Shown: positions 8,595 through 17,120 of the stretch, in pieces
Layout: every line of letters starts with the position of its first letter
Numbering within the stretch: position 1 is the stretch's first letter
Assembly (NCBI RefSeq): GCF_000721105.1
Contig: NZ_JOEV01000002.1
Coordinates: 186,001-250,000, forward strand
Reading direction: 5' to 3'
DNA length: 64,000 nucleotides
From: Streptomyces cellulosae
GTDB taxonomy: Bacteria; Actinomycetota; Actinomycetes; Streptomycetales; Streptomycetaceae
The notes under the pieces: model-generated
Database searches by the model: none
What the model saw: the letters and a program-made list of their open reading frames with translations, nothing else
What the model was told of the DNA's origin: nothing
Program-made: the position numbers and the translations under genes

Positions 8595-10148
8595 ATGAAC
8601 CTGAGAAACCGACTCCTCGGCCTGTGTACCGCCGCCGCGGTCACGGCCGTGCTCGTTACGGCCTGCGCGCCGAGCAGCACCACCTCCAGCAAGAGCAGCG
8701 ACTCCGGCAAGCCGCGAGATGGCGGGTCCATCACCATCGGAGTCGGTGAAGCGCTCACCACGTGGAACACCGTCAACGCCCTCACGGTGACCGACTTCCA
8801 GGTCATCAAAGAGGTCTTCGAACCTTTGGTCGTCAACAACGCGGACGGCACGGGAATCCAGGGCGGCCTCGCTGACTCGTACTCCTACGACAAGTCCCGC
8901 ACCACCCTGACCTTCAAGCTCCCGCCAAAGGCCACCTTCAGTGACGGCACCCCGCTGACCTCCGCGGACGTCGCGTTCTCGGTGGGCTTCTGGAAGAAGG
9001 GCGGCTCGGGCGCGCTCTACGACACCATCAAGAAGGTCAGCACCCCGAACCCGCATGAAGTCGTCTTCCATCTGGCCGCACCGAACAGCGGGCTGCTGCC
9101 CGTATTGACGTGGGCCAGTTCCGCCGTGGTCCGTGAGGACTTCGGCGGGAAGTCGGCCAAGGACTACTTCGCCCACCCCGTGGGCTCCGGTCCTTTCATG
9201 GTGAACAACTACACGCCGGGATCCAACGAGATCGTCCTGAAGAAGAACCCCACCTACCACAAGGCCGGTCTGCCTCACCTGGACCAGGTGACCTACAAGG
9301 TCACCTCGGATCCCAACCAGCGGGTCCTGCAGTACAAGTCCGGCGGCATCGACGTCTACGACCAGGTCTCACCGGACCTGACGGTGCAGCTTCCCAAGGA
9401 CGAACTCACCTCGGTCCCCGGAGCGGTCCTGTCCGCCGTGACCTTCAACGTGCGGCCGAAGGCCGGCATCACCAGCAACGTCGACTTCCGCAAGGCCGTG
9501 TCCCTGGCACTCGACCGCAAGGGCTTGGTCGACAGCGTCTACGCGGGACAGGGCTCGGTGGCCGAAGCAGCGCTCACACCCCATGAGCCCGGCTTCGTGA
9601 AGTGCGGCGCGTGCGACTACCCCCGGCAGAACATCGCGGCCGCCAAGGCCGCGCTGGCGAAGAGCGGGTACAAGGGTCAGCCGGTCGAGCTGGCTGTGGA
9701 CAGCAGCAACGCGAGCAACGTGCTAGCGGCGCAAGCGATCCAGCCGATGCTCAAGGCGGTCGGCATCAAGATGACCGTCAAGCCCCAGGACGTCACCACC
9801 CTCATCTCCCGCGCCACCGAGGGCACCATCCAGATGTCGATCACTACGTACCGCGCGACGTCACTCACCCTGAACGACATCCTGAGCTTGTGGTACTCCA
9901 CCAGCGCCTTCTTCAGCGGTGAGGACACCGCTCCTATCCTCGCCGGGGTGCAGGCCGTGGCTGCCGCCAAGGACACGGCCCAACTGCGGGCCGCAGCCGC
10001 TCAGGTCGAGAAGTTCGTCTTCCAATCGAAGTTCTGGGTGCCCGTCGCCGACCTGGACGTGACCTTCGCTGTCAACCCGCGGGTCAAGGGGCTGACGGTC
10101 AACCCGTTGGTGCTCTACAACCTCAGCGACATCTACGTGACCGGCTGA
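8595..10148 (+). CDS. Peptide/opine/nickel-type ABC substrate-binding lipoprotein
   Basis: A 517-residue extracellular solute-binding protein of family 5 (DppA/OppA type). The N-terminus is a lipoprotein signal: positively charged start, hydrophobic core, and lipobox LVTAC with Cys24 as the lipidated residue, followed by a Ser/Thr/Lys-rich linker. The mature part carries family features such as TFSDGTPLTSADVAFS and a DFRKAVSLALDRK segment. It should capture the substrate at the outer face of the membrane and deliver it to the permeases encoded next. It is the first gene of a five-gene operon whose genes all overlap by one to four bases. Family 5 proteins also bind glutathione, opines or heme, so di/oligopeptide is not certain here. 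Confidence 0.9.
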   Translation: MNLRNRLLGLCTAAAVTAVLVTACAPSSTTSSKSSDSGKPRDGGSITIGVGEALTTWNTVNALTVTDFQVIKEVFEPLVVNNADGTGIQGGLADSYSYDKSRTTLTFKLPPKATFSDGTPLTSADVAFSVGFWKKGGSGALYDTIKKVSTPNPHEVVFHLAAPNSGLLPVLTWASSAVVREDFGGKSAKDYFAHPVGSGPFMVNNYTPGSNEIVLKKNPTYHKAGLPHLDQVTYKVTSDPNQRVLQYKSGGIDVYDQVSPDLTVQLPKDELTSVPGAVLSAVTFNVRPKAGITSNVDFRKAVSLALDRKGLVDSVYAGQGSVAEAALTPHEPGFVKCGACDYPRQNIAAAKAALAKSGYKGQPVELAVDSSNASNVLAAQAIQPMLKAVGIKMTVKPQDVTTLISRATEGTIQMSITTYRATSLTLNDILSLWYSTSAFFSGEDTAPILAGVQAVAAAKDTAQLRAAAAQVEKFVFQSKFWVPVADLDVTFAVNPRVKGLTVNPLVLYNLSDIYVTG

Positions 10149-11083
10149 TGATCCGCTATCTGGCCGGCAGGATTGCGCAAGCGGTCGCCGCGGTCTTCGC
10201 GGTCATCCTGGTCACCTTCGCCCTCTTCAAGTTCACTCCCGGTGACCCGACCATGAACATCCTTGGCCCCAGGGCCACGCCGGAGCAGCGCGCGGCCCTG
10301 GCCGAGTCGCTGGGACTCGACCAGAGCGTGCCGGTGCAGTTCCTGAACTACTCGCGGCGACTGGTGACTGGGGACTTCGGGGACTCGAACAAGTCCGGAG
10401 CCAGCGTGTCGGCCCTGCTGCGCGACCGAGCAGGTCCCACGATCGCGCTGGTCCTCGCCGGGGCCGTCCTCTCGGTGCTCATCGCGCTCGTGCTGGCGAT
10501 CATCACCAGCACACGCAGGGACTCGCACATCGATCACGGCATCCGTCTGATGACACTGGTCGGGCTGTTCCTGCCCACCTTCTGGATCGGTTACGTCCTC
10601 ATCCGGGTCATCGCCATTCCCACCGGATGGTTCCCCGTCTCCGGTCTGGGGACCGGTCTGAGCGCCTACCTGAACTCCCTGGTACTGCCCGCCGTCACCC
10701 TGTCGATCGGACTCACCCCGATATTCCTACGATCGCTGCGGTCGTCGATGGTCGCCACCCTGGAGTCCGAACACGTCGCCGCGGCGCGGGCGCTGGGCCT
10801 GTCCTCGGGACGGATCATGCGCCGCCACGTACTGCGCAACTCGGTCGCCCCCACCGTCAGCCTGCTGGCCACCGCACTCGGATTCCTCCTGTTCGGGGTC
10901 GTCGTCCTGGAGACGACGTTCGACATCCCAGGACTGGGATCCGCCCTGGTGACGGCGGCCGGCCAACGTGACATCCCCGTTCTCCAGGGCATCACGGTGG
11001 TCTTCGCGGTGGCGGTGGTGGGGATCAACTTGCTCGGCGACCTCTGCGCGGCGCTCATCGACCCGAGGGTGCGGCTGTCATGA
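10148..11083 (+). CDS. ABC transporter permease, DppB type
   Basis: A 311-residue inner-membrane permease with about six transmembrane helices. Residue segments FKFTPGDPTMNILGPRATPE (the loop after helix 1) and the cytoplasmic EAA-type loop AARALGLSSGRIMRRHVLRN are typical of DppB/OppB permeases. The start codon overlaps the stop of the binding-protein gene by one base (TGATG), indicating translational coupling. It forms the heterodimeric channel with the next gene product. Confidence 0.9.
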   Translation: MIRYLAGRIAQAVAAVFAVILVTFALFKFTPGDPTMNILGPRATPEQRAALAESLGLDQSVPVQFLNYSRRLVTGDFGDSNKSGASVSALLRDRAGPTIALVLAGAVLSVLIALVLAIITSTRRDSHIDHGIRLMTLVGLFLPTFWIGYVLIRVIAIPTGWFPVSGLGTGLSAYLNSLVLPAVTLSIGLTPIFLRSLRSSMVATLESEHVAAARALGLSSGRIMRRHVLRNSVAPTVSLLATALGFLLFGVVVLETTFDIPGLGSALVTAAGQRDIPVLQGITVVFAVAVVGINLLGDLCAALIDPRVRLS

Positions 11084-11988
11084 CCATCGACGGACACAGA
11101 GGAGGCACTCTCCTGATGCGCAGCTATGCCGGGCGTCTTGGATCTCTTCTGCCGCGGGCCACCCGGCTGAAACTCGATCGGAAAGGGAAGTTCGGGGCCG
11201 CGATTCTCGGGGCCTATGTGCTTGTCGCGTTCGTAGGCCTCTACCTCGTGCGAGATCCGGTGCAGCAGGACCTCGTCCATCGGCTCGCCGGCCCATCATG
11301 GCACCACTGGCTCGGCACCGACTCGCTCGGCCGGGATATGTTCAGCCGCCTGATCGCGGCGACCCGCACCGACCTGCGTTTCGGATTCCTGGCCATGCTG
11401 ATTCCCCTGGCCATCGGGACCGTTCTCGGTGCAGTCGCCGGCTACCTCGGCGGTATCGCGGACTCGGTCATCATGCGGTTGGCCGACCTCGTGCAGAGCT
11501 TCCCCGTGATCCTCTTGTTTCTGGGAGTCGCCGCGGCGGCAGGCACCACGGACTCGTTCCTCCTGCTGGGCCCGGGCGAACTACCCATCATGATCGTGTT
11601 CGCTCTGGTGGGCTGGGTCGTGTACGCGCGACTGATCCGCTCCGAGATCCTCCGCGTCAGGAACATGGACTACATCGACGCCGCACGCGGCGGCGGGCTG
11701 TCCACGCCACGGATCATCGTCCGGCACATCCTGCCCAACGCCATTCCCCAGACGGTCGTCTACGCCGTCGTCGACGTCGGCCTGGCCGTGCTCTCGCTCG
11801 CGTCCATCTCGTACCTCGGGCTCGGAATCCCAGCCCCCAACCCGGAATGGGGGGCCATGATCAACGATGGTCAGATCTATCTTGCCCAGCAATGGTGGCT
11901 GGTCGTCGCGCCAGGTATTGCCATCGCAGGCCTGGGCATCGCCCTGGCGCTCATCGGTGACGGCCTCGACGACGAGATGCGCCGATGA
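11080..11988 (+). CDS. ABC transporter permease, DppC type
   Basis: A 302-residue permease of the DppC/OppC type, partner of the preceding one. The periplasmic motif HHWLGTDSLGRDMFSRLI and the EAA loop DAARGGGLSTPRIIVRHIL are diagnostic. The ATG at 11080 overlaps the previous stop (ATGA); another ATG at 11116 is possible. Around six helices are predicted by eye. Confidence 0.9.
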   Translation: MTIDGHRGGTLLMRSYAGRLGSLLPRATRLKLDRKGKFGAAILGAYVLVAFVGLYLVRDPVQQDLVHRLAGPSWHHWLGTDSLGRDMFSRLIAATRTDLRFGFLAMLIPLAIGTVLGAVAGYLGGIADSVIMRLADLVQSFPVILLFLGVAAAAGTTDSFLLLGPGELPIMIVFALVGWVVYARLIRSEILRVRNMDYIDAARGGGLSTPRIIVRHILPNAIPQTVVYAVVDVGLAVLSLASISYLGLGIPAPNPEWGAMINDGQIYLAQQWWLVVAPGIAIAGLGIALALIGDGLDDEMRR

Positions 11989-12923
11989 GCGGGGACACCG
12001 CCCTTGAGGTCCGCGGCCTGCAGGTCAGCGTGGGGAGCGGCCATGCAGTCAAGGGTGTCTCGCTGGGGGTGCGGGCAGGCGAATGCCTGGGCATCGTCGG
12101 CGAGTCCGGTTCGGGTAAGAGCCTGACCTTGCGAGCCGTGGCCGACGTGCTTCCTCGCGGGGTGACCCGCGCGGCTGGGGACGTGGTGGTCCACGGTCGC
12201 TCCGCCATGGTCTTTCAGGAGCCGATGACGACCCTCAACCCGACGATGCGGGTAGGAGACTTCATCGCTGAGGGACCACGCTCCCGCGGTGTGCCCAAGC
12301 GCGAGGCGCGGCGTCGCGCCGTGGAGTTGCTTGCCGAGGTCGGCGTACCCGACCCGGCGGTGCGTGCCCGGGCGTGGCCGCACCAGCTTTCGGGCGGGCT
12401 GCGCCAGCGGGTCATGATCGCGGCCGCTCTCGCGGTCGAACCCTCGGTGCTGCTGTGCGACGAGCCCACGACGGCCTTGGACACCACCGTCCAGGCGCAG
12501 TTGCTCGCCTTGATCGACAGGCTGCGAGCCGAGCGTGGAATGGCGGTGGTCTTCGTGTCACACAACCTCGCGGTGGTGTCGCGCGTCGCGCAGCGCGTCA
12601 TGGTGATGTACGCAGGCCGTGTCGTGGAGGAAGGGCCGACCCAGGAAGTCCTGCGCCGGCCCAGACACCCCTACACCCAGGCACTGATCGAGACGATTCC
12701 ACGCCGAGGAGTCGCTGCCGGCCAGCTCACCACCATCCAAGGCGCTCCGCCGGACCCCTCCGAGGAGTTCACGGGCTGCGCGTTCGCGCCGCGCTGCGCC
12801 CGAGCCGAGGACACGTGCACGAGCCTGCGACCGCCCATGCTCGAGGCGGTCCCGGGGCACACTGCCGGCTGCCACTTCGTCGCCGCACCAAGAGCCATCG
12901 CGCCAAGTAAGGAGGGCGTGTGA
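11985..12923 (+). CDS. ABC transporter ATP-binding protein, DppD type
   Basis: A 312-residue ATPase. Walker A is GESGSGKS (about residues 39-46), the signature is LSGGLRQR, and Walker B is LLCDEPTTALD. The C-terminal oligopeptide/dipeptide extension with clustered Cys (GCAFAPRCARAEDTC) is typical of DppD. The start overlaps the previous stop by four bases. It couples ATP hydrolysis to import with the following ATPase. Confidence 0.9.
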   Translation: MSGDTALEVRGLQVSVGSGHAVKGVSLGVRAGECLGIVGESGSGKSLTLRAVADVLPRGVTRAAGDVVVHGRSAMVFQEPMTTLNPTMRVGDFIAEGPRSRGVPKREARRRAVELLAEVGVPDPAVRARAWPHQLSGGLRQRVMIAAALAVEPSVLLCDEPTTALDTTVQAQLLALIDRLRAERGMAVVFVSHNLAVVSRVAQRVMVMYAGRVVEEGPTQEVLRRPRHPYTQALIETIPRRGVAAGQLTTIQGAPPDPSEEFTGCAFAPRCARAEDTCTSLRPPMLEAVPGHTAGCHFVAAPRAIAPSKEGV

Positions 12924-13924
12924 CCACCCCCCGCCTGTCCGTCAAAGATCTGCACGTCCAGTTCCCCGTGCGGTCCGGTCATCGCAAACAGACGCTTCGC
13001 GCGGTCGACGGTGTCAGCGTCGACCTGAAACCCAGTGAAATCCTGGGCATCGTCGGGGAGTCGGGGTGTGGCAAGTCCACACTGGCGAGGGTCATCGCTG
13101 GACTCACCGAACCCGCCCACGGTTCCGTCGAACTCGACGGCCGTCCGCTCCCGCCCCGACGGACGGTGCAGGAGCAGCGTGCCATCCAGATGGTGTTCCA
13201 GGACCCCGGCGCGAGTCTGAACCCGCGGCTGACGGTGGGTGCGGTGCTGACCGAACTCCTGCACCGGCACGGCATCGTCGACAGAGCCCGGGAGCGCGAG
13301 CGTGCCGAAGATCTGCTGCGCCGCGTGGGTCTGCCCGCGCGTGCTTATGACGCACGCCCCCGGCAGTTGTCGGGTGGGCAACGGCAGCGTGTCGGCATCG
13401 CCCGAGCCCTCGCGGTCGAGCCCCGGCTGATCGTCGCCGACGAGGCGGTGGCCGCCCTCGATGTCAGCGTGCAGGCGGCCATCCTCAACCTGTTCGCCGA
13501 TCTGCGTGTCAGCCTGGCCCTGTCCATGGTTTTCATCTCTCACGACCTGTCAGCGGTGCAGGCCATCTGCGACCGGGTCGCGGTGATGTACCTCGGCAAG
13601 ATTGTGGAAGTGGGTTCGGTCGACGAGCTCTTCTCCGCGCCGGGACATCCCTACACCCGTGCCCTCCTCGCGGCCAGTCCGTCACTCGAGGAGACGGCGG
13701 CGGTCGCTCCGCCGCTGACGGGTGAGCCGCCGAGCCCGCTGCGGGTGCCCAACGGTTGCCGGTTCCATCCCCGGTGCCCCCTCGCGGTGGAGAAGTGTCA
13801 CATCGCCGAGCCGCAGTGGGAGATGCAGGGGGAGCACCGAACGGCCTGCCACCGTGCGTGGGAGGTCGACGACGTGACTGCCGCCGGGGCGCGTCATCCT
13901 CGCGGGATCGCGCTCAACCCCTAG
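12920..13924 (+). CDS. ABC transporter ATP-binding protein, DppF type
   Basis: A 334-residue ATPase with Walker A GESGCGKS, signature LSGGQRQR and a Walker B region VADEAVAALDVS, in which Ala replaces the Pro of the usual DEPVSALD; this is a mild departure and the catalytic Glu is kept. The Cys-containing C-terminal motif CRFHPRCPLAVEKC is present. It starts with GTG overlapping the upstream stop. It is the last gene of the importer operon; the SMP-30 gene downstream has its own operator. Confidence 0.9.
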   Translation: MTTPRLSVKDLHVQFPVRSGHRKQTLRAVDGVSVDLKPSEILGIVGESGCGKSTLARVIAGLTEPAHGSVELDGRPLPPRRTVQEQRAIQMVFQDPGASLNPRLTVGAVLTELLHRHGIVDRARERERAEDLLRRVGLPARAYDARPRQLSGGQRQRVGIARALAVEPRLIVADEAVAALDVSVQAAILNLFADLRVSLALSMVFISHDLSAVQAICDRVAVMYLGKIVEVGSVDELFSAPGHPYTRALLAASPSLEETAAVAPPLTGEPPSPLRVPNGCRFHPRCPLAVEKCHIAEPQWEMQGEHRTACHRAWEVDDVTAAGARHPRGIALNP

Positions 13925-13948
13925 ATCCACGTGTATGTTTACACTGTT

Positions 13949-13963
13949 CGTAGAATTTCTACG
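13949..13963. promoter_or_regulatory. Operator site E
   Basis: CGTAGAATTTCTACG is the most symmetrical copy of the island palindrome. It ends 18 bases before the GTG of the SMP-30 gene, so bound protein would overlap the promoter or the transcript start directly. Confidence 0.65.
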
Positions 13964-13981
13964 TTAACTTCGGGAGTAGCT

Positions 13982-14833
13982 GTGACCGAATGGCACATGG
14001 TCGAGCGCAAGACGCACGACGTCGTCGGTGAGGGGGCCATCTGGTCAGCCCGCGACAACGCGGTCTACTGGACCGACATCTACGGATTGGCGCTGAACCG
14101 ACTGCGTCTGGAGGACGACTCGGTGACGCGGTGGGAGACGCCCGAGCCGATGGGATGGGTGATCGAGCGCGAACGGGGCGGGTTCATCGGCGGCTTCCGG
14201 AGCGGATTCGCCGAGGTCGATGTCGAGCCGTTCGGCATCAGGCCGATCGGGGATCCCGAACCCAACGACCGGGCCACCCGGATGAACGACGCCAAGGCCG
14301 ACTCGTACGGCAACATCTGGTGCGGCACGTGTGACGTTCTCGACACCGGCTACCACGGCTCGATCTACCGCCTCGCTCCCGACCTGACGTGGCAGTCCTT
14401 CGGCGACGGGTGGGGAGCCCCCAACGGGCCCGCGTTCTCGACCGACGGCGCCTACATGTACATGGCCGATTCGACGGCGCGGAAGATCTACCGCTACGAG
14501 ATGGACGGGGCAGACCCCGGCCGTCGGGAGGATTTCGTCACGTTCGCCGAGGAGGAGGGCTACCCCGACGGTCTCACCGTCGACGCGGAGGGCGGCCTGT
14601 GGTGCGCGCACTTCGGTGCTGCCAGGGTCAGCCGGTTCACGCCCGAGGGTGATGTCGACCGTGTGATCAGCTTCCCAGCGAGCCAGACCACCACGGTGAC
14701 GTTCGCCGGCCAGGATCTCGACCGGATGTTCGTGACCTCGGCGAGCTGGGGGCTCAAGGGCCCATACGACGGAGGAATCTTCGAGGTCGACCCCGGCGTC
14801 AAGGGTCTGCCGTCCGCACTGTTTGCGGGCTGA
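13982..14833 (+). CDS. SMP-30/gluconolactonase/LRE-family protein
   Basis: A 283-residue six-bladed beta-propeller of the SMP-30 (regucalcin/gluconolactonase) family, metal-dependent lactone hydrolases. The likely divalent-metal ligands are Glu17 (VGEGAIW), Asn148 (APNGPAF) and Asp196 (YPDGLTV); the RMNDAKAD motif around residue 100 supplies substrate contacts. I chose the GTG at 13982 because GGGAG precedes it and operator E ends just upstream; an ATG at 13997 is the alternative. In this island it may open a lactone formed during oxidation of a hydroxy compound, which is inference. Confidence 0.85.
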   Translation: MTEWHMVERKTHDVVGEGAIWSARDNAVYWTDIYGLALNRLRLEDDSVTRWETPEPMGWVIERERGGFIGGFRSGFAEVDVEPFGIRPIGDPEPNDRATRMNDAKADSYGNIWCGTCDVLDTGYHGSIYRLAPDLTWQSFGDGWGAPNGPAFSTDGAYMYMADSTARKIYRYEMDGADPGRREDFVTFAEEEGYPDGLTVDAEGGLWCAHFGAARVSRFTPEGDVDRVISFPASQTTTVTFAGQDLDRMFVTSASWGLKGPYDGGIFEVDPGVKGLPSALFAG

Positions 14834-15074
14834 GTGCGCGACGCGGCGTACAGAGGGTGGAGGTCGTGGAGACTCGGCAGGTCATCGAGTGCGACCGTCA
14901 CGACCTCGTGAGTGAGCCGTCCGTGTGCTCGGCGCCGGAGAAGCGAGCTGAGCGGACACACCCTGGGCTCGCGGGGACGTCGGCTCCTGCCCTGCGGGGC
15001 TGTCGTGGGTCGGGGGTGCTGCGGTCTCGGCAGCACGCCCGACCCACGTCTCACAAGACTGCGACCGCGGCGCT
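14834..15074. other. Short non-coding stretch
   Basis: Between the SMP-30 gene and the broken VOC-fold gene I see no supported gene or clear regulatory motif. Confidence 0.4.
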
Positions 15075-15480
15075 GGAATCGGCCTCATGGTCCGGGACAG
15101 GATCTCGCGCTCAGCTTCTACCGCGACGTCCTCGGATTCGAGCCGGCCGGCGAGGTGATCCTCCCGAACGTGCGTATTTGCCGGCTCCGTTTCGGGGACT
15201 CGATTCTTAAGCTCAGCGCCGAGAACCCCACACCCGACACCGGCAACCCCACCGGACCCTCCACCGGGTTCCGCTTCCTGGGCCTGCGGGTCGACAACCT
15301 GGCCGAGATCGTCGAGGCATGTGAGCGGGCTGGGGTGGTTTTCCGCCCGGCTCCCGGCGGCGCACCCGTACCCAGCAGCCGGATCATGACGTACAACGGT
15401 GTCGCGGTCACTGCGGTACTCGCCCCCGAGGGCGACGAGATCGAACTTGTTCAGGCAACATCTGGGGCGGCGTCGAGGCC
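15075..15480 (+). pseudogene. VOC (glyoxalase/bleomycin-resistance) fold remnant
   Basis: The frame from about 15098 encodes a vicinal-oxygen-chelate domain beginning QDLALSFYRDVLGFEP and ending near GDEIELVQ. The first beta strand expected before it (GIGLMVRD) lies in a different frame at 15075-15098, so a one- or two-base shift separates them at 15098-15100. After the domain there is no stop; the frame runs on for about 120 residues of low-complexity Arg/Pro-rich sequence into the antisense of the next gene. Both ends are thus degraded. It may once have been an isomerase, epimerase or dioxygenase of the local pathway. A sequencing error at the 5' site cannot be excluded, but the missing stop argues for decay. 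Confidence 0.6.
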
Positions 15481-15778
15481 TGGCCGGCGGTCGCAATCCC
15501 TGTGGGGACGACGCACTGCCCGACTGCCACCTTCGCCCGGCGCGCCCGCACTTCTCTTCCGGGTCGACCGGGGGCGAGGTGGCGGCCCTTCTCGAGACCA
15601 TTGCGCTGCCGCGACCGACGAGGCGAGGGTGCATCCGGGGCGTGTGCGATCCCGTCGGCGGGGATGGCGCGGCTGGGCTGCGCTGCTCGCTGACGGGATC
15701 GCAGGGTCCGTGGACAGGCCCGTTCCCACCGCGTTCACATCGCGCGGCGCGAGGGGCCGACCGCCGTACCCGCTCCTC

Positions 15779-16942
15779 TCAGACCCGAGTCGCGCCCGCC
15801 TCACGGACATCGGCGATCGTCGGCCACCCGTTCACGGCCATCAGTAGGTCGGCCTCCGCCTGCAGGCTGCGCAGCACATGCGCCGCGCCGTCTGCCCCTT
15901 CCAGGGCCAGGCCGTACGCGTACGGCCTCCCGACCCCGACGGCAGTGGCACCCAGGGCGAGCGCCTTCACCACATCGGTGCCCGACCGCACGCCGGAGTC
16001 GAACAGGACCGGGACATCGCCTCCTACCGCCTCGACCACGCCGGGCAACATGTCGATGGCGGCGATGCCGCCGTTGGCCTGTCGGCCGCCGTGGTTGGAG
16101 CAGTAGACCGCGTCCGCGCCGCTGTCGACCGCGCGGCGCGCGTCGTCGGGGTGGCAGATTCCCTTGAGGACGATGGGCAGGCTGGTGAGGCTCTTCAGCC
16201 ACTCCATGTCGTCCCAGGTCAGTACTTTACCGAAGACGGTCGTCCAGAACCGCGCCGCCGCGACCGGGTCGGTCTCGGGCGCGAAGCCCAGCAACTTGAG
16301 GAAGACCGGATCGGTGAAGTAGTTCTGCAGGACATGCCCCCGCAACTGGGGAAAGTTGCCGAGGTTGAGGTCGCGAGGCCGCCAGCCGGTGATCCAGGTG
16401 TCGAGCGTGACCACGATCGCCGAGTATCCGGCTTCCTCCGCGCGACTGACGAGGCTCCGTGTGAGCTCGTCGTTCTTCGGGGTGTAGAGCTGGAACATCG
16501 AGGGTGTGTCGCCGCACGCCGCTCGTACGTCCTCCAGTGGGTCGTTCGACAGCGTCGACTGACACAGGGGTACGCCCGTGACGGCGGACGCACGAGCCGC
16601 GGCGAGGTCGCCGTGCTGGTCCTGAGTGCAGATGCCGTTCACCCCGATCGGGGACATGAACAGCGGGGAGGGGAGCCTCATGCCCAGCAGTTCGACCGAC
16701 AGGTCGCGCACGGACGTGTCCACCATCATGCGGGGTGTCATTCCCCAATTGCGAAAGGCCGTGGCGTTCTGCTCCTGGGTGTACTCGTCACCGCATCCGC
16801 CCTGGACATAGGGCAGTACAAACGGGGGGAGGGCGGCCGCGGCGCGGCGTTCGAGCGTCGCGAAGTCCACCGGCACTTTGGGCAGTACCCCGTGCAACCC
16901 GGCGAAGTAGAGCTCGTTCTGGTAGTCGCCGTACTGAGCCAT
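15779..16942 (-). CDS. FMN-dependent alpha-hydroxy-acid dehydrogenase / lactate 2-monooxygenase-like
   Basis: A 387-residue TIM-barrel flavoprotein. The active-site signature SNHGGRQ is at about 282-288 with catalytic His284, and Lys260 (VLKGI) should contact FMN. The N-terminus MAQYGDYQNELYFAGLHG resembles actinobacterial lactate 2-monooxygenases, which oxidise an L-2-hydroxy acid and may decarboxylate it. The substrate may be lactate or a larger hydroxy acid. The gene diverges from an aldehyde dehydrogenase, and a palindrome at 16990-17004, 47 bases upstream, can control both. AGGAGT precedes the start. Confidence 0.87.
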   Translation of the reverse strand: MAQYGDYQNELYFAGLHGVLPKVPVDFATLERRAAAALPPFVLPYVQGGCGDEYTQEQNATAFRNWGMTPRMMVDTSVRDLSVELLGMRLPSPLFMSPIGVNGICTQDQHGDLAAARASAVTGVPLCQSTLSNDPLEDVRAACGDTPSMFQLYTPKNDELTRSLVSRAEEAGYSAIVVTLDTWITGWRPRDLNLGNFPQLRGHVLQNYFTDPVFLKLLGFAPETDPVAAARFWTTVFGKVLTWDDMEWLKSLTSLPIVLKGICHPDDARRAVDSGADAVYCSNHGGRQANGGIAAIDMLPGVVEAVGGDVPVLFDSGVRSGTDVVKALALGATAVGVGRPYAYGLALEGADGAAHVLRSLQAEADLLMAVNGWPTIADVREAGATRV

Positions 16943-16989
16943 GTAGTACTCCTCGGGGAATCACGCGTGACGACGGTCCTGCGGGCTAG

Positions 16990-17004
16990 CGTAGATCTTC
17001 TATG
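16990..17004. promoter_or_regulatory. Operator site G between divergent genes
   Basis: CGTAGATCTTCTATG matches CRTA-N7-TAYG. It lies 47 bases from the hydroxy-acid dehydrogenase start and 116 bases from the aldehyde dehydrogenase start, in their shared promoter region. Confidence 0.55.
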
Positions 17005-17120
17005 AAGAAGAGTCTATTGTTACGCATTGGCGCTACGATGGAGGTCGCTCCTGAGTGCGGTCACGACTCTGAGCGAGGACGCGGCGCCCCATCGCCCCAT
17101 CGCACGAGGGAGAGGTCACG

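Noticed and set aside
15481..15847. C-terminal extension of the VOC-fold protein
   Set aside because: Low-complexity Arg/Pro/Gly sequence with no family similarity, antisense to the next gene; it is readthrough after loss of the stop.
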